The translations under genes and the position numbers were made by a program. Below are positions 1 through 8,905 of a stretch of DNA of 45,416 nucleotides, piece after piece. The stretch spans positions 1-45,416 of the forward strand of contig CAMAUZ010000068.1 of the NCBI GenBank assembly GCA_945861535.1, in the 5' to 3' direction. The notes below the pieces were generated by a model. It ran no database searches, had not been told where the DNA came from, and saw nothing but the letters and a program-made list of their open reading frames with translations. The stretch is from Akkermansia muciniphila. GTDB lineage: Bacteria; Verrucomicrobiota; Verrucomicrobiia; Limisphaerales; BJHT01. How positions within the stretch are numbered: position 1 is the stretch's first letter; each line of letters begins with the position of its first letter.

Positions 1-3000
1 TACGTGAGTCTCAATCCGTTGCTGACCAACCTGGTCTCGGCCGTGGTCAGTTCGGCCACGACCTTTAAGTCCGTTTCGCGCGGCGGCAGCGAGACGTTCT
101 ATTTCACCAACGCGACCGCCGGCCAGGTTTATTACATCGGGGTAAAATCCGAGGACCAGCAGGGCGGACAGTATGGCTTTGTCAGTTTTTCTTCCGACAC
201 GCCGTTCTTTAATCAAGCCTCGAGCAACGCCCCGGTTTCGATCAATTTCTTTCCCTTGCCGGTGGATATTCCCGATGGCACGCCCGACGATCCGGGCGGC
301 ATCACATTGTTCGGTATCTGCCCGATCTCGAAGACCATTCAGAGCATGGTGGTGAGCAACTCGATCACCCACGAACTGCCCGGTGATTTGGTGACCGCTC
401 TGACCTTCAACAATACCACCGTCATACTGCATAACCACGATCAGGCGCTGCAGGCGATCTATGATGACTTTCGCAATGAGCCGAGCGGACCGGGCAGCCT
501 GGTGGATTTTATCGGGCAGGACGGGCTCGGCCTGTGGCAGTTGACGGTGCAGGACAGCGCCCTCGGCCACGTCGGGGTCGTATCGAACAACTTTTTCGTC
601 ACCCTTTACCCGTTGACCAACAGCGCGACCAACGCGATCACCAACCTGCTGCCCAACCAGACCTACAACACCTTCGTGGATGTCCCCAACAACGCCACGA
701 ACCTGATCATCAACCTGGACTTCCTGGGTGGCATCGGGGAGGTGGAAATCTTGGTGCGGTATGCGGCGCCCCCGACGACGAATATCTATGACTACATTTT
801 CTCGGCGACCAATCCGCCGACCGCCATTTTCACGACGAGCATCCGAGCCACTTCGGTGCCACCGCTATTGCCAGGGCGATACTATGTCGGTGTACGCAAC
901 AAGGGGACCACGACGATTGGCTCGGCGCAGTTGAGCTTCATCTTGCAGACAAGCTCGTTCTCGTCGCTGCTCAGTGGCGGCAATGACATCTCGTCGGGCA
1001 GCGGTGGCATCGGATTTCCTTTGCCAGACGATGCGATTACGAATTTCTACATCACCAACATTACGACCGCCTTTGTCTATGACCTGGACGTCGGGGTGAA
1101 CCTACTCCACCCACGGATCTCCGACCTGGCGTTGCGACTGATTAGTCCGCGGGGAACCCGTATTTTGCTGGCCGAAAACCGGGGCAGGCTGACCAACAAC
1201 ATGGTGGCGAACTTCACCGAGAAGACCAACACCCTGAACCTGCCCATCAAGTTCGCGCCGGTTCCGTTTGTCGATGTGATCTCGCCCCCCTTGCCGATGA
1301 CCGCCAATATGCAGACCCGGGGTGGGTCAGATGAGACATTGTCGAAGGTCTCCGTGCTTAATCAGGCGCTGTACGTCTCGGGCACGGGAACCAATGCGGT
1401 GAGTCAGACGAGCTGGGATGGGTATGGCGGCCTGTTCCGGCTGCCGTTGTTGAGCGCAGCCGCGCCGGTCTGGCGGACCAACTGGCCCGGGGCACTCCCG
1501 AGCGGGCGCACGGGACCGACTTATTTTCATGGCGTGTCTGCATCACCGGAAGGGGTCTATTTTGCCGGCAACACCCTCGACTATTTCCCGGCCGTCCCCC
1601 CGTCGGCGGGCGGATTTGCCCAGGACATCTACGACTATGACACGGGTTGCACCAGCGGGACGGTGCATATCCGCTACCAGATGTTTGGCGTCCCCGACTC
1701 CATGGATGTGTATTATCAGGGCACCAATGTCTTTACGACGGGTGGCCTGGTCAGCGGGGTGTCCAATGTGTTTATCAACTACTCGGGCACCAGCTCGTTC
1801 ATTCGCGTGCTGATGAATTCGAATAACCCGGCGATGGGAACCTTATGGAACTACACCATCAGCAACACGGTCTGCAATGGCAGTGTGCCGCTGACCAAGG
1901 GTGTGATCGTGAAATACAACCCCGGCGGCCCGATAGCCGGCGGCAATGCGGCCAACGGTGCCGTCTGGTTGAGCCGGGCCTTCACCAACAACGTGTTTGG
2001 CTACAATGGGAATGACCGGCTGCAGGCGGTCGCGGTAAATGCCGAGGGTAGTTTCGCCTCGCCTACCAACTATTTGTATGTCACCGGCTCGGCGGAAGTG
2101 GCCGCGGGGCTGGAAGGCTTTGTGGTGGCCAAAGTGCGCACGAACGCCGCCGGGGTGTGGATCGCCGCGCCGCCGTTCACCGCCACCAGCGGCCCGAGCC
2201 GGGGCATGGGCATCACTTTGGCCAACAATGGCAATGACATCATCGCGGCGGGCTACACGAATTACTCGGGGACCAGTGAGAGTCCCTATTTGGTTGGGGT
2301 CACGACCAACGGCACCATTACCTTTGCCAATTATTCCTCCGCCGCGTTTGCGCTGCCCTATCCGTTATGGAACGCGCTGACGCCGTATGTGGCTGGTGCG
2401 AACGTGCAGTACCTGGGCGTCGGTTACACAGCGATTATTGCGAATACGAATCAGGTGCCGCCGTTCAGTCCGTTGGCTTGGAATCCGTTGCCACCGCCCG
2501 CGGCGGGTTTCAATCCGGGGCGCTATCATGGCGTGACCTATCTCGGCAGCAATATCTTCGCCGTCGGGACCACGGACGCCATCACCAATACGGGAGACTG
2601 GCTGATTGAGAAGTGGGACCTGACGGGCAATTTGATCCAGCGGGCGGTCCTCACCAACGCCTTCTATTCCCCCGGCAGGGGGAATGTGCTCTATGCCGCG
2701 ACCGGCCTTGGTTCCGGCTGCGGCAGCCGCATCTACGCGGTCGGGGTCGGGACCAACACACCGTCCTCTACCTCGCACGGCGTGGTGCTGGAGATTGACC
2801 CGAGTACGCTGACTATCGCCAGCATCACCTCGAATGTTTTCAACACCGCCACCGTTGCGACCGGGGTGACGACCGATGCCAGTGATCTCTATGTCACCGG
2901 CCAGACACGCACGTTGTTGGGTGACAAGGACACCTACATTGTCCGCTACAAAGTCAAAAACTTCTATCAACCCGAGGAGCCGCTGTCGCAGTTGCTGGGT

Positions 3001-5247
3001 GAGCCGGCCAATGGCGTGTGGACTCTCGAAGTCTGGGACAACCGGCAGGGACCGTACACCCCAGGTGGGGTGCTGTTGCCGGCGTCGCTGCTCTGTTGGA
3101 ACATCAATTTCACCTACGGGCCCACCAACAGCACCATTGTCACCAATGCCTTGCCCGGGCAGTCAGTGACCCGGACGCTCTTCGGCGGCCAGACGCAGGT
3201 GATCCAGGTCAACACTCCCGTCGGTGCCGCCGTGGCGACCAATGCGTTCTCGGCGACCGGTCCGGTGAATGTCCGCTTCGGGCAGGGAACCCCGCCGCCC
3301 ACCGGCAGTGCGGTGGCAATTGCCAATTCGACCAGGGGTGCCTTGGTGGTGGGTGGAAATTCGAGTTATGATCTGCTGCCGGAAAGTACTTATTATCTGG
3401 CCTTCGAAAATCCGAGCCCTACCCGGTCGGTGACGCTGACCTTCCAGGTGAATTTCGACAATACGGTGCCGGGGGTGACCAATCCCCCGCCGCCGCCGCC
3501 GTCGAATATCGTAATCGCCACCGAGCCGGTGGCGCAGACGGTGCCGGCCGGGGCGACGGTGGCGTTCCTGGTTGGGGCGACGGGGACGGCGCCGCTGGCC
3601 TATCAATGGCGGTTCAATGGTAACAATCTGCCGGGTGAGACCGGCGGAAGTCTGACTCTCAATAATGTCACGCTGGCGCAGGCGGGAACTTACGATGTGG
3701 TGATTACGAACGCCTCGGGAACCGTGACGAGTGCCGGTGCGGTGCTGACGGTGAATGTCGCTCCCACGATCACCGCGCAACCGTTGTCGGTCACGGCTGG
3801 GGTCGGTGCAGCTGCCGTCTTTACTGTCACTACGGTGGGTACTCCGACACTCAGATACCAGTGGCGGAAGGACGGGGTGGACATCCTGAATGAAATTCTG
3901 CCGCGGCTGGTTTTAGGCGCGGTGCAACCCGGAGACGCGGGTAGTTACAGTGTCTTTGTCAGCAATGGTGCGGGCAGCACGAACAGTCTGGCGGCCACCT
4001 TGACGGTGGTGATTCCGCCGCGGTTGACCACGCAACCCGTGAGCCGGATTGTCACCATCGGCGATGCGGTGACATTCACCAGCGCGGCCACCGGGGCGGG
4101 GGGCCTGCGATTCCAATGGCTGTTCAATGGTACCAATATCGTGGGCGCGACGAATGACACACTGACCCTGACGGGCTTGCGGATTGACCAGTCGGGCAGC
4201 TATCGGGTCAGTGTCACGGACAGTCAGGCGACCTCGTTGAGTGATGAGGCCACGCTGACAGTGGTGCCAGCCAGTTCGCCGGTGATTCTCACCCAGCCGC
4301 AGGCACAGACTGTCTCAGTCGGCGACAGCGCCCGGCTGTCGGTCACGGTCGTTGGGCTGGCACCGCTGCGCTATCAGTGGCTGCGCGAAGGAGCGGTGAT
4401 TCCCAACGCGACCAACGCGGCCTATACGACTCCGTCGCTCGGCGCGAGTGGCGGCGCGACTTACTCCGTGGAGGTGACCAATTCGCTAGGTCTGGTCAGA
4501 AGCGCCGGTGCGCTGGTCCGGGTGGTCGGAGTGCCGGAGATCACTGCGCCGCTGCTGAGTCAGACTGTGTCGGTGGGCGGCACCCTGACGCTCACGGTGG
4601 CGGCGGCGGGTTCGTCGCTGAACTATGTCTGGATTTTCAATGGGCAGTTCGTTACGGACGCGACCACGGCCACGTTGGTGATCACCAATGCGCAGTTGAC
4701 CAACGCCGGGAGTTACACGGTGGTCGTGGGCAACGCGGCGGGGCTGGCGGTTACTTCGGAGGCCACCGTGACGGTGGATCCTTTGCCTTTAATTACCGGG
4801 CGGCCGGTCGGCCGCTCAATCCTGCTGGGCGATCCGGCGCTGTTCACGGTCGGTTTGCTCGGGCAGCCACCGTTTAGTTACCAGTGGCGTCGGAATACGG
4901 TGGATTTGCCGGGTGAAACTAACTCCAGCTTGATCATGCCCGCCGTCGGGGCCGCGAGCGCGGGTCGGTATTCCGTTCATGTGGGCAATAGTTATGGGAC
5001 GGTGGACAGTGATCCGGCCACACTGTCTGTCACCGGACCGCCGCTGGGGGTGCGGGTTGCGGGCGGGCAACTCTCCTTGAGCATCCCGCCGGCCGGGGCG
5101 CCGTTTGTGTTGGAATACACGGATGGCTTCGGCCCGGGGCATGTGTGGTTGCCGGTGACCAATCCCAACATCGGGCCGGGCGGAGAGGTCAACATTCCCA
5201 TTAATCTGCCGGCGGGTGCCCGGTTGTTCCGCCTGCGGCTGCCGTAG
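1..5247 (+). CDS. Giant secreted multidomain protein with P-like domains, propeller repeats and six Ig-like domains (5' end missing)
   Basis: The reading frame is already open at the first base (codon tac precedes a GTG at 4), so the true start and any signal peptide lie upstream. About 1,748 codons are visible. Residues about 130-205 and 1000-1040 resemble proprotein-convertase P-domain segments (GQDGLGLWQLTVQD; GVWTLEVWDNRQG). Between them, about 430-980, are loosely repeated segments on paths, titles and events (LYVSGTGT, LYVTGSAE, IYAVGVGT, LYVTGQTR) typical of SBBP-like beta-propeller repeats. Residues about 1060-1155 look like a bacterial pre-peptidase C-terminal-type beta domain. Six Ig-like domains follow from about 1169 to 1677, each with a QWxxxG core strand and an AGxYxVxVxN end. 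The C-terminal 70 residues (VLEYTD...LFRLRLP) resemble a tail found on many verrucomicrobial surface proteins. The protein is probably exported for adhesion or matrix binding; this is inference. No catalytic motif was seen. Confidence 0.8.
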   Translation, partial: YVSLNPLLTNLVSAVVSSATTFKSVSRGGSETFYFTNATAGQVYYIGVKSEDQQGGQYGFVSFSSDTPFFNQASSNAPVSINFFPLPVDIPDGTPDDPGGITLFGICPISKTIQSMVVSNSITHELPGDLVTALTFNNTTVILHNHDQALQAIYDDFRNEPSGPGSLVDFIGQDGLGLWQLTVQDSALGHVGVVSNNFFVTLYPLTNSATNAITNLLPNQTYNTFVDVPNNATNLIINLDFLGGIGEVEILVRYAAPPTTNIYDYIFSATNPPTAIFTTSIRATSVPPLLPGRYYVGVRNKGTTTIGSAQLSFILQTSSFSSLLSGGNDISSGSGGIGFPLPDDAITNFYITNITTAFVYDLDVGVNLLHPRISDLALRLISPRGTRILLAENRGRLTNNMVANFTEKTNTLNLPIKFAPVPFVDVISPPLPMTANMQTRGGSDETLSKVSVLNQALYVSGTGTNAVSQTSWDGYGGLFRLPLLSAAAPVWRTNWPGALPSGRTGPTYFHGVSASPEGVYFAGNTLDYFPAVPPSAGGFAQDIYDYDTGCTSGTVHIRYQMFGVPDSMDVYYQGTNVFTTGGLVSGVSNVFINYSGTSSFIRVLMNSNNPAMGTLWNYTISNTVCNGSVPLTKGVIVKYNPGGPIAGGNAANGAVWLSRAFTNNVFGYNGNDRLQAVAVNAEGSFASPTNYLYVTGSAEVAAGLEGFVVAKVRTNAAGVWIAAPPFTATSGPSRGMGITLANNGNDIIAAGYTNYSGTSESPYLVGVTTNGTITFANYSSAAFALPYPLWNALTPYVAGANVQYLGVGYTAIIANTNQVPPFSPLAWNPLPPPAAGFNPGRYHGVTYLGSNIFAVGTTDAITNTGDWLIEKWDLTGNLIQRAVLTNAFYSPGRGNVLYAATGLGSGCGSRIYAVGVGTNTPSSTSHGVVLEIDPSTLTIASITSNVFNTATVATGVTTDASDLYVTGQTRTLLGDKDTYIVRYKVKNFYQPEEPLSQLLGEPANGVWTLEVWDNRQGPYTPGGVLLPASLLCWNINFTYGPTNSTIVTNALPGQSVTRTLFGGQTQVIQVNTPVGAAVATNAFSATGPVNVRFGQGTPPPTGSAVAIANSTRGALVVGGNSSYDLLPESTYYLAFENPSPTRSVTLTFQVNFDNTVPGVTNPPPPPPSNIVIATEPVAQTVPAGATVAFLVGATGTAPLAYQWRFNGNNLPGETGGSLTLNNVTLAQAGTYDVVITNASGTVTSAGAVLTVNVAPTITAQPLSVTAGVGAAAVFTVTTVGTPTLRYQWRKDGVDILNEILPRLVLGAVQPGDAGSYSVFVSNGAGSTNSLAATLTVVIPPRLTTQPVSRIVTIGDAVTFTSAATGAGGLRFQWLFNGTNIVGATNDTLTLTGLRIDQSGSYRVSVTDSQATSLSDEATLTVVPASSPVILTQPQAQTVSVGDSARLSVTVVGLAPLRYQWLREGAVIPNATNAAYTTPSLGASGGATYSVEVTNSLGLVRSAGALVRVVGVPEITAPLLSQTVSVGGTLTLTVAAAGSSLNYVWIFNGQFVTDATTATLVITNAQLTNAGSYTVVVGNAAGLAVTSEATVTVDPLPLITGRPVGRSILLGDPALFTVGLLGQPPFSYQWRRNTVDLPGETNSSLIMPAVGAASAGRYSVHVGNSYGTVDSDPATLSVTGPPLGVRVAGGQLSLSIPPAGAPFVLEYTDGFGPGHVWLPVTNPNIGPGGEVNIPINLPAGARLFRLRLP

Positions 5248-5660
5248 GGCGGACTGCGGGGGTGCGCAACACAGACCGCAGCACGCGGGGAGCGGGGGTG
5301 GCTCCGATCTCTAAGGGCAAGTAGATCGCTGTAACTGGCCTTGGACTTTGACGCGGCTGCTCGTGAGCACAGCCGGGTTGGGCAGGGGAATCTGGGGCAG
5401 GGGAAATGGGAGGTGGCAAGTTGGCGGCGGGCCGGACTGGTTGTACGTGCTTCGGCAAAAAACCTCGCGGCGCGCGAGGATTTTCCGCGGAGCGCGGCGG
5501 TGTGCGCGGAGCACCAGCCGTAGCAGCTTGGCCCATGGGACGCCTCGAATTCCAACGGGTGCCTGCGGGCGTATTGGGCTGCTGCGGACGGTCCTCGGGG
5601 GGACTCAACCGCGCTCCGAAGGATGTGCATGGCTGCGCGCCGTGGGAGGTTTACATGCGC
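5248..5660. other. Intergenic region without a credible gene
   Basis: About 410 bases between the giant surface gene and the terminator of the convergent propeller gene. It has two near-direct copies of a GGCAGGGGAA(T/A) word at 5385-5406 and G-rich runs. Open frames here have no recognisable domain or ribosome-binding site. It may be a decayed repeat. Confidence 0.5.
5463..5484 (+). terminator. Possible hairpin terminator downstream of the giant surface gene
   Basis: CCTCGCG-GCG-CGCGAGG forms a perfect 7-bp stem with A-rich sequence before and ATTTT after it. It lies about 215 bases after the stop codon, so its assignment to that gene is uncertain; it could work on either strand. Confidence 0.4.
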
Positions 5661-5692
5661 AAAAAAACGGCCCGGCGGTTAAGCCGGGCCGT
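5661..5692 (-). terminator. Rho-independent terminator of the PQQ-like propeller gene
   Basis: Read on the minus strand, a perfect 10-bp stem ACGGCCCGGC/GCCGGGCCGT with a 6-base loop is followed by seven T residues. It lies 35 bases after the stop of the propeller gene, a textbook position and structure. Confidence 0.9.
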
Positions 5693-5727
5693 GGTGGGGA
5701 ATGGCAGCGGGTGCCGTGGTCGCGCGC

Positions 5728-7056
5728 TTACTTGCCGGCGGTCTTGAGGCTCACATCCACGCAGACGGCTTCCTTGGTGCTGCGGGCATACACGCGGCCA
5801 TTGCTGACGACAGGGGTGGACCAGCATTTGCCGGCGAGGATTTTGGCGCGCGCGGTTTCTTGGTAGCCGGCGGGGGTGGCCTCGACGGCGACGAGTTCGC
5901 CGTTGTCGGCGAGGGCGAGGAGGTTGCCGTCCACGAGGATGACGTTGCCGGGGCCGAAGCCGGGCTTTTCCCATTTCACTTTGCCGGTGGCGAGTTCGAC
6001 GCACTTGAGCGGGCCGGTGCCGTATTCCTTGAATTGGAACATGCCGTAGAGATGGCCGGCCTTATAGACGGGTGTGCTCCAGTGGTTGGCGACGGGTTTG
6101 TTGCCGGCGCTGCGCCAGAGTTCGGTGGTCTTGAAGGCGGCGCCGGTTTTGGTGATGCGGTAGGCGGCGGCGCCGACATCGTAGCCGGCGGCGCAATAGA
6201 CGATGTCGCCGCCGACGACGGGGCTGATGGCGGTGGAAATGTTGAAGCGGAAGGGCTGTTTCCAGAGGAGAGCGCCGTCCTTGGTGGCGAGGGAGACGAG
6301 GCCGCTCTGGGTGAAGAAGATGACTTGGCGCACCTCGTGGATCGTTGCCACGACGGGCGTGGAGTGGGTGATGGTTTCGGTCTGGCTCTTCCAGGCGAGC
6401 TTGCCGTCGGCTTTGTTGAAGGCGAGAAGGGATTCGTCGGGGCCGCCACCACCAACGAAGACGAGGTCGCCGTCAATCACGGGCGAGGCGGCGTTTTGCC
6501 AGCGGATGTTCTTGCCGTGGTGTTCGGCGAGGAGGTCTTTTTTCCACGCGGGCTTGCCGCTTTTGGCCTCGAAGCAGAACAACTGGAGCGCGGAACTGAG
6601 CACATAGACGAAGTTGCCGTCCACGGTCGGGGTCGAGCGCGGGCCGTCGCCGCCGTCATTGCCCTTGGCCCCGGAAGCGCCGCCGCCATCGTACTTCGTG
6701 AAGCTGAGCGGGGCGGCCCAGGCTTCCTTGCCGGTGCTGGCGTCGAGGGCGAGGCAGACTTCGGTGGGGGTGTTGTCGAGCTTGCGGGAGACAATGGTGT
6801 AGGCCTTGCCGCCAGCGACGGCGAAGGAGCTGAAGCCGTCGGACGCGGGGGTTTTCCAGACCACGGCGGGGCCGGTGGCCGGCCATTTGAGCGCGATCTT
6901 TTCGGTGGTGCTGCCGTCGTGGTTCGGGCCGCGGTATTCGGGCCAGTCGGCGGCGTGTGTGATGGTGGTGAAGCCGGTCACCAGCGCGGCGGCGCAGGCC
7001 AGTGCGCTGGCGGTGTTTGGGAAGGTGGGGAACGGGTTTTTGTCGGTCATTTTCAT
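5728..7056 (-). CDS. Exported PQQ-like beta-propeller (BamB-like) repeat protein
   Basis: 442 residues. An N-terminal signal peptide (hydrophobic ASALACAAALVTGF, cleavage near THAADW) is followed by ADWPEYRGPNHDGST, the usual opening of PVC-group secreted PQQ-like propeller proteins. The blades carry AFNKADGKLAWKS, ELATGKVKWEKP and similar D/ATGK-W signatures, so this is a WD40-like pyrrolo-quinoline-quinone repeat fold of about seven to eight blades. These proteins are periplasmic or extracellular. Most lack the residues of true PQQ dehydrogenases, and the role is often unknown; none of the dehydrogenase catalytic features was identified here. The start ATG at 7056 has a second ATG two codons later. 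It is monocistronic, ended by a strong terminator. A decayed relative lies at 22386-22758. Confidence 0.85.
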   Translation of the reverse strand: MKMTDKNPFPTFPNTASALACAAALVTGFTTITHAADWPEYRGPNHDGSTTEKIALKWPATGPAVVWKTPASDGFSSFAVAGGKAYTIVSRKLDNTPTEVCLALDASTGKEAWAAPLSFTKYDGGGASGAKGNDGGDGPRSTPTVDGNFVYVLSSALQLFCFEAKSGKPAWKKDLLAEHHGKNIRWQNAASPVIDGDLVFVGGGGPDESLLAFNKADGKLAWKSQTETITHSTPVVATIHEVRQVIFFTQSGLVSLATKDGALLWKQPFRFNISTAISPVVGGDIVYCAAGYDVGAAAYRITKTGAAFKTTELWRSAGNKPVANHWSTPVYKAGHLYGMFQFKEYGTGPLKCVELATGKVKWEKPGFGPGNVILVDGNLLALADNGELVAVEATPAGYQETARAKILAGKCWSTPVVSNGRVYARSTKEAVCVDVSLKTAGK

Positions 7057-7336
7057 GGGCGTGTCGGACGGAAGGGTGGTGGGGGAAATTCGCCGCGGCA
7101 GCGGGCGGCTGAGATTCGTTTCGCTTTCAACTTTGGAGGGACTGGCAGGGTCTGGTTAGCGTTGTTGCGTCGCGGGGGGGGGCGATGTGAAGCCGGTGCG
7201 ATGTGCGGATGCCAAGCGGGCGGGAATGCCGTGATCTCCGTGCGGTTACGCGGTGAGCTTCGGGCGGCTGTGCCGGTGCTTGCGGGCGGCTTCACTCGGT
7301 TCTTTGCGACGCGGACGGGCGCGGTAGGCTGGGCGG

Positions 7337-7768
7337 GTGAGCAAAAAAAGCGGCAAGATTTTGGAATTGATCGCCGGGTGCCAAGGGCGCGGGCGGGACG
7401 CGCATTACCTGGGCTTTTTCGTGTGTTTCAACCAGGGCCTGTACTATGAAGCGCACGATGTGTTGGAAGAATTGTGGCTGCCGATCCGGCGCGAGCCGGC
7501 GGGGAATTTTTACAAGGGCCTGATCCAGTTGGCGGGCGCGTTCGTGCATCTCCAGAAGCACCGATTGCAACCGGCCGACGCGCTCTTCCGCCTGGCCGAG
7601 GCCAACTTGCGCGGGTATGCGCCGGTGCGGGACGACCTGGACCTCGACGAGGTGCTGGCCTTGATCGCGACATGGCGGGCGCGGCTGGCGGACGGGGCGT
7701 GGACGCGGAATCCGCTGCTGGTGGAGGCCGCGCCGCGGCTGGCGTTGCGCGGGGATGGTGGAACCTGA
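7337..7768 (+). CDS. DUF309 domain protein
   Basis: 143 residues, GTG start (SKKSGKILE). The core FNQGLYYEAHDVLEELW and FYKGLIQLAGAFVHLQK is the hallmark of DUF309, a small all-helical family of unknown biochemical function; the conserved E-H-x-x-E-E-L-W pattern suggests a binding pocket. Length matches the family (about 130-170). The ribosome-binding site upstream of the GTG is weak. The neighbours (a divergent exported propeller gene and an IS256 remnant) give no clue to function. Confidence 0.85.
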   Translation: MSKKSGKILELIAGCQGRGRDAHYLGFFVCFNQGLYYEAHDVLEELWLPIRREPAGNFYKGLIQLAGAFVHLQKHRLQPADALFRLAEANLRGYAPVRDDLDLDEVLALIATWRARLADGAWTRNPLLVEAAPRLALRGDGGT

Positions 7769-7802
7769 AACGAACGTTCCCACCGCCCGAGGGCACCGGT
7801 TA

Positions 7803-7981
7803 ACTAAAATTGTGCATAGCAAGATTGTGCAAGTTTGTTTCTGTAAATTGTTTGGGCGTTAAACTGGTGGGTGGGTGAGGCATGTCATGTCGAGGTAGAG
7901 TTTTCCGGCTTCCCAGTCCTCGCTGATCTCGCTGGCCAGGGCGGAGATGAGGCGCAGGAGCGAGGCTTCGTTGGGGAACAG
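7803..7981 (-). pseudogene. IS256-family (Mutator-type) transposase C-terminal remnant with the element end
   Basis: On the minus strand the last 40 codons before the stop at 7859 read LFPNEASLLRLISALASEIS then EDWEAGKLYLDM, the very conserved C-terminus of IS256-type transposases. The rest of the roughly 400-residue enzyme (DDE residues included) is absent. After the stop the sequence to about 7803 is AT-rich with repeated TTGCACAAT-like words, consistent with the former terminal repeat. This is a deletion relic, not a working gene. Confidence 0.75.
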
Positions 7982-8433
7982 GCGGGCGCCCCCATGATGG
8001 CGCAGGCCCGCAGCGTCGCCGAAGCCAACACCTCCTCCACCGTCGCGGTGGCCGGAGTCGTCCATGTGCTGCCGGAACCGCGCGCCGACGGGGAGAAACT
8101 CCTGACCGCCGCGCGGTGGCCCTGCCGACGCAACTACCGGGTACGCGGGCCGAAGCAGGCACTAGAAAAACCTGCCCAACGCCGTCCCGGCGCATGGAAT
8201 AAGGACGAAACGGCCCCTTTCTCCGCTGTCGTAAAAGGGAACTTCTGCTCTTGGGACGTGAACCCCCGGTCTTGGTTGGTCGAAATCCGCTGCCCCTGCA
8301 TCTCCGCGACCTCCAACCCCAGCCAACCGACCGCGGCAACCACCGCGGCAAACAACCCCGCCCGGCCGCGGAAACTGCGGGAGTTTTTCCTGCTTACGCT
8401 CCGATGCTGTGCCGGCCCCCCGCTGTGCCAAGC
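7982..8433. other. Intergenic region next to the IS256 remnant
   Basis: About 450 bases with several overlapping open frames on both strands but no recognisable domain. One minus-strand frame (8134 to about 8400) has a hydrophobic stretch (AGLFAAVVAAVGWLGL) followed by a polar tail and could be a decayed or unrecognised small membrane-anchored protein. No ATG, GTG or ribosome-binding site supports its start. Confidence 0.4.
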
Positions 8434-8465
8434 AAAAATCGGCAACCCCTCACGGAGTTGCCGAT
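8434..8465 (-). terminator. Rho-independent terminator of the HMA-domain gene
   Basis: Minus strand: ATCGGCAAC stem, 10-base loop, GTTGCCGAT stem, then a short T run (TTTTT with the stem's last T). It lies 25 bases after the stop codon of the HMA gene. Confidence 0.85.
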
Positions 8466-8489
8466 TGCCAAAAAACCTGCCTGACAGCG

Positions 8490-8750
8490 TTACTTCGCCA
8501 CCATGTAGCCCGCCTTCTCGATGGCCGCAATGATGTCGCTCTTCTTCGTCTTGGCGGCATCGAACGTCACCTTTGCCTCGCCAATCTTCACCTCGCGCTT
8601 GGACACCCCGGACACCTTGGCCAGCGCCCCATCCACACTTTTCACGCAGCCCTGCTCGCAGATCATCCCGCTGATCTTCAGCGTGAGTTGCTCCGCCTGA
8701 GCTGCCGCCACCGAACCCACCAAAGCCAGTAAACAAGCCATCTTGCGCAT
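8490..8750 (-). CDS. Exported heavy-metal-associated (HMA) domain protein, MerP/CopZ-like fold, CX3C variant
   Basis: 86 residues. Signal peptide MRKMACLLALVGSVAAAQA, then one ferredoxin-like HMA domain. The metal loop reads GMICEQGC, so the two cysteines are separated by three residues (C-x-x-G-C) instead of the usual two (GMxCxxC). The rest fits the family: VDGALAKVSGVSKREVKI, then an AKKSDIIAAIEKAGY-like final helix and strand. Known HMA proteins bind Cu(I), Hg(II) or Zn(II). The signal peptide places this one in the periplasm, like MerP. No transporter or metalloregulator gene is next to it, so it is an orphan with its own terminator. Metal specificity cannot be read from the sequence. 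Confidence 0.85.
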   Translation of the reverse strand: MRKMACLLALVGSVAAAQAEQLTLKISGMICEQGCVKSVDGALAKVSGVSKREVKIGEAKVTFDAAKTKKSDIIAAIEKAGYMVAK

Positions 8751-8905
8751 AATTATTTCCGTTTGTTTGAGGTTTCTGCTCCGGTCTTTTTTCCGGGGCG
8801 GCGCAAACTAGTTCCGCCTCCCCGGCCCGTCCAGCGGCTTTTTCCCACCAACCCGGCCAACCCCTTCGCCAGGACCATCCGGGGCCGCTCGCACCGCCAT
8901 CGCGG

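Noticed and set aside
5701-7449. Long plus-strand open frame over the PQQ-like propeller gene
   Set aside because: The minus-strand propeller protein has signal peptide, motifs and terminator; the plus frame is only low-complexity Gly/Ala/Val-rich sequence.
8134-8400. Small minus-strand frame with a hydrophobic segment and polar tail
   Set aside because: No ATG/GTG/TTG with ribosome-binding site in the right place and no recognised family; kept only as a note in the intergenic entry.
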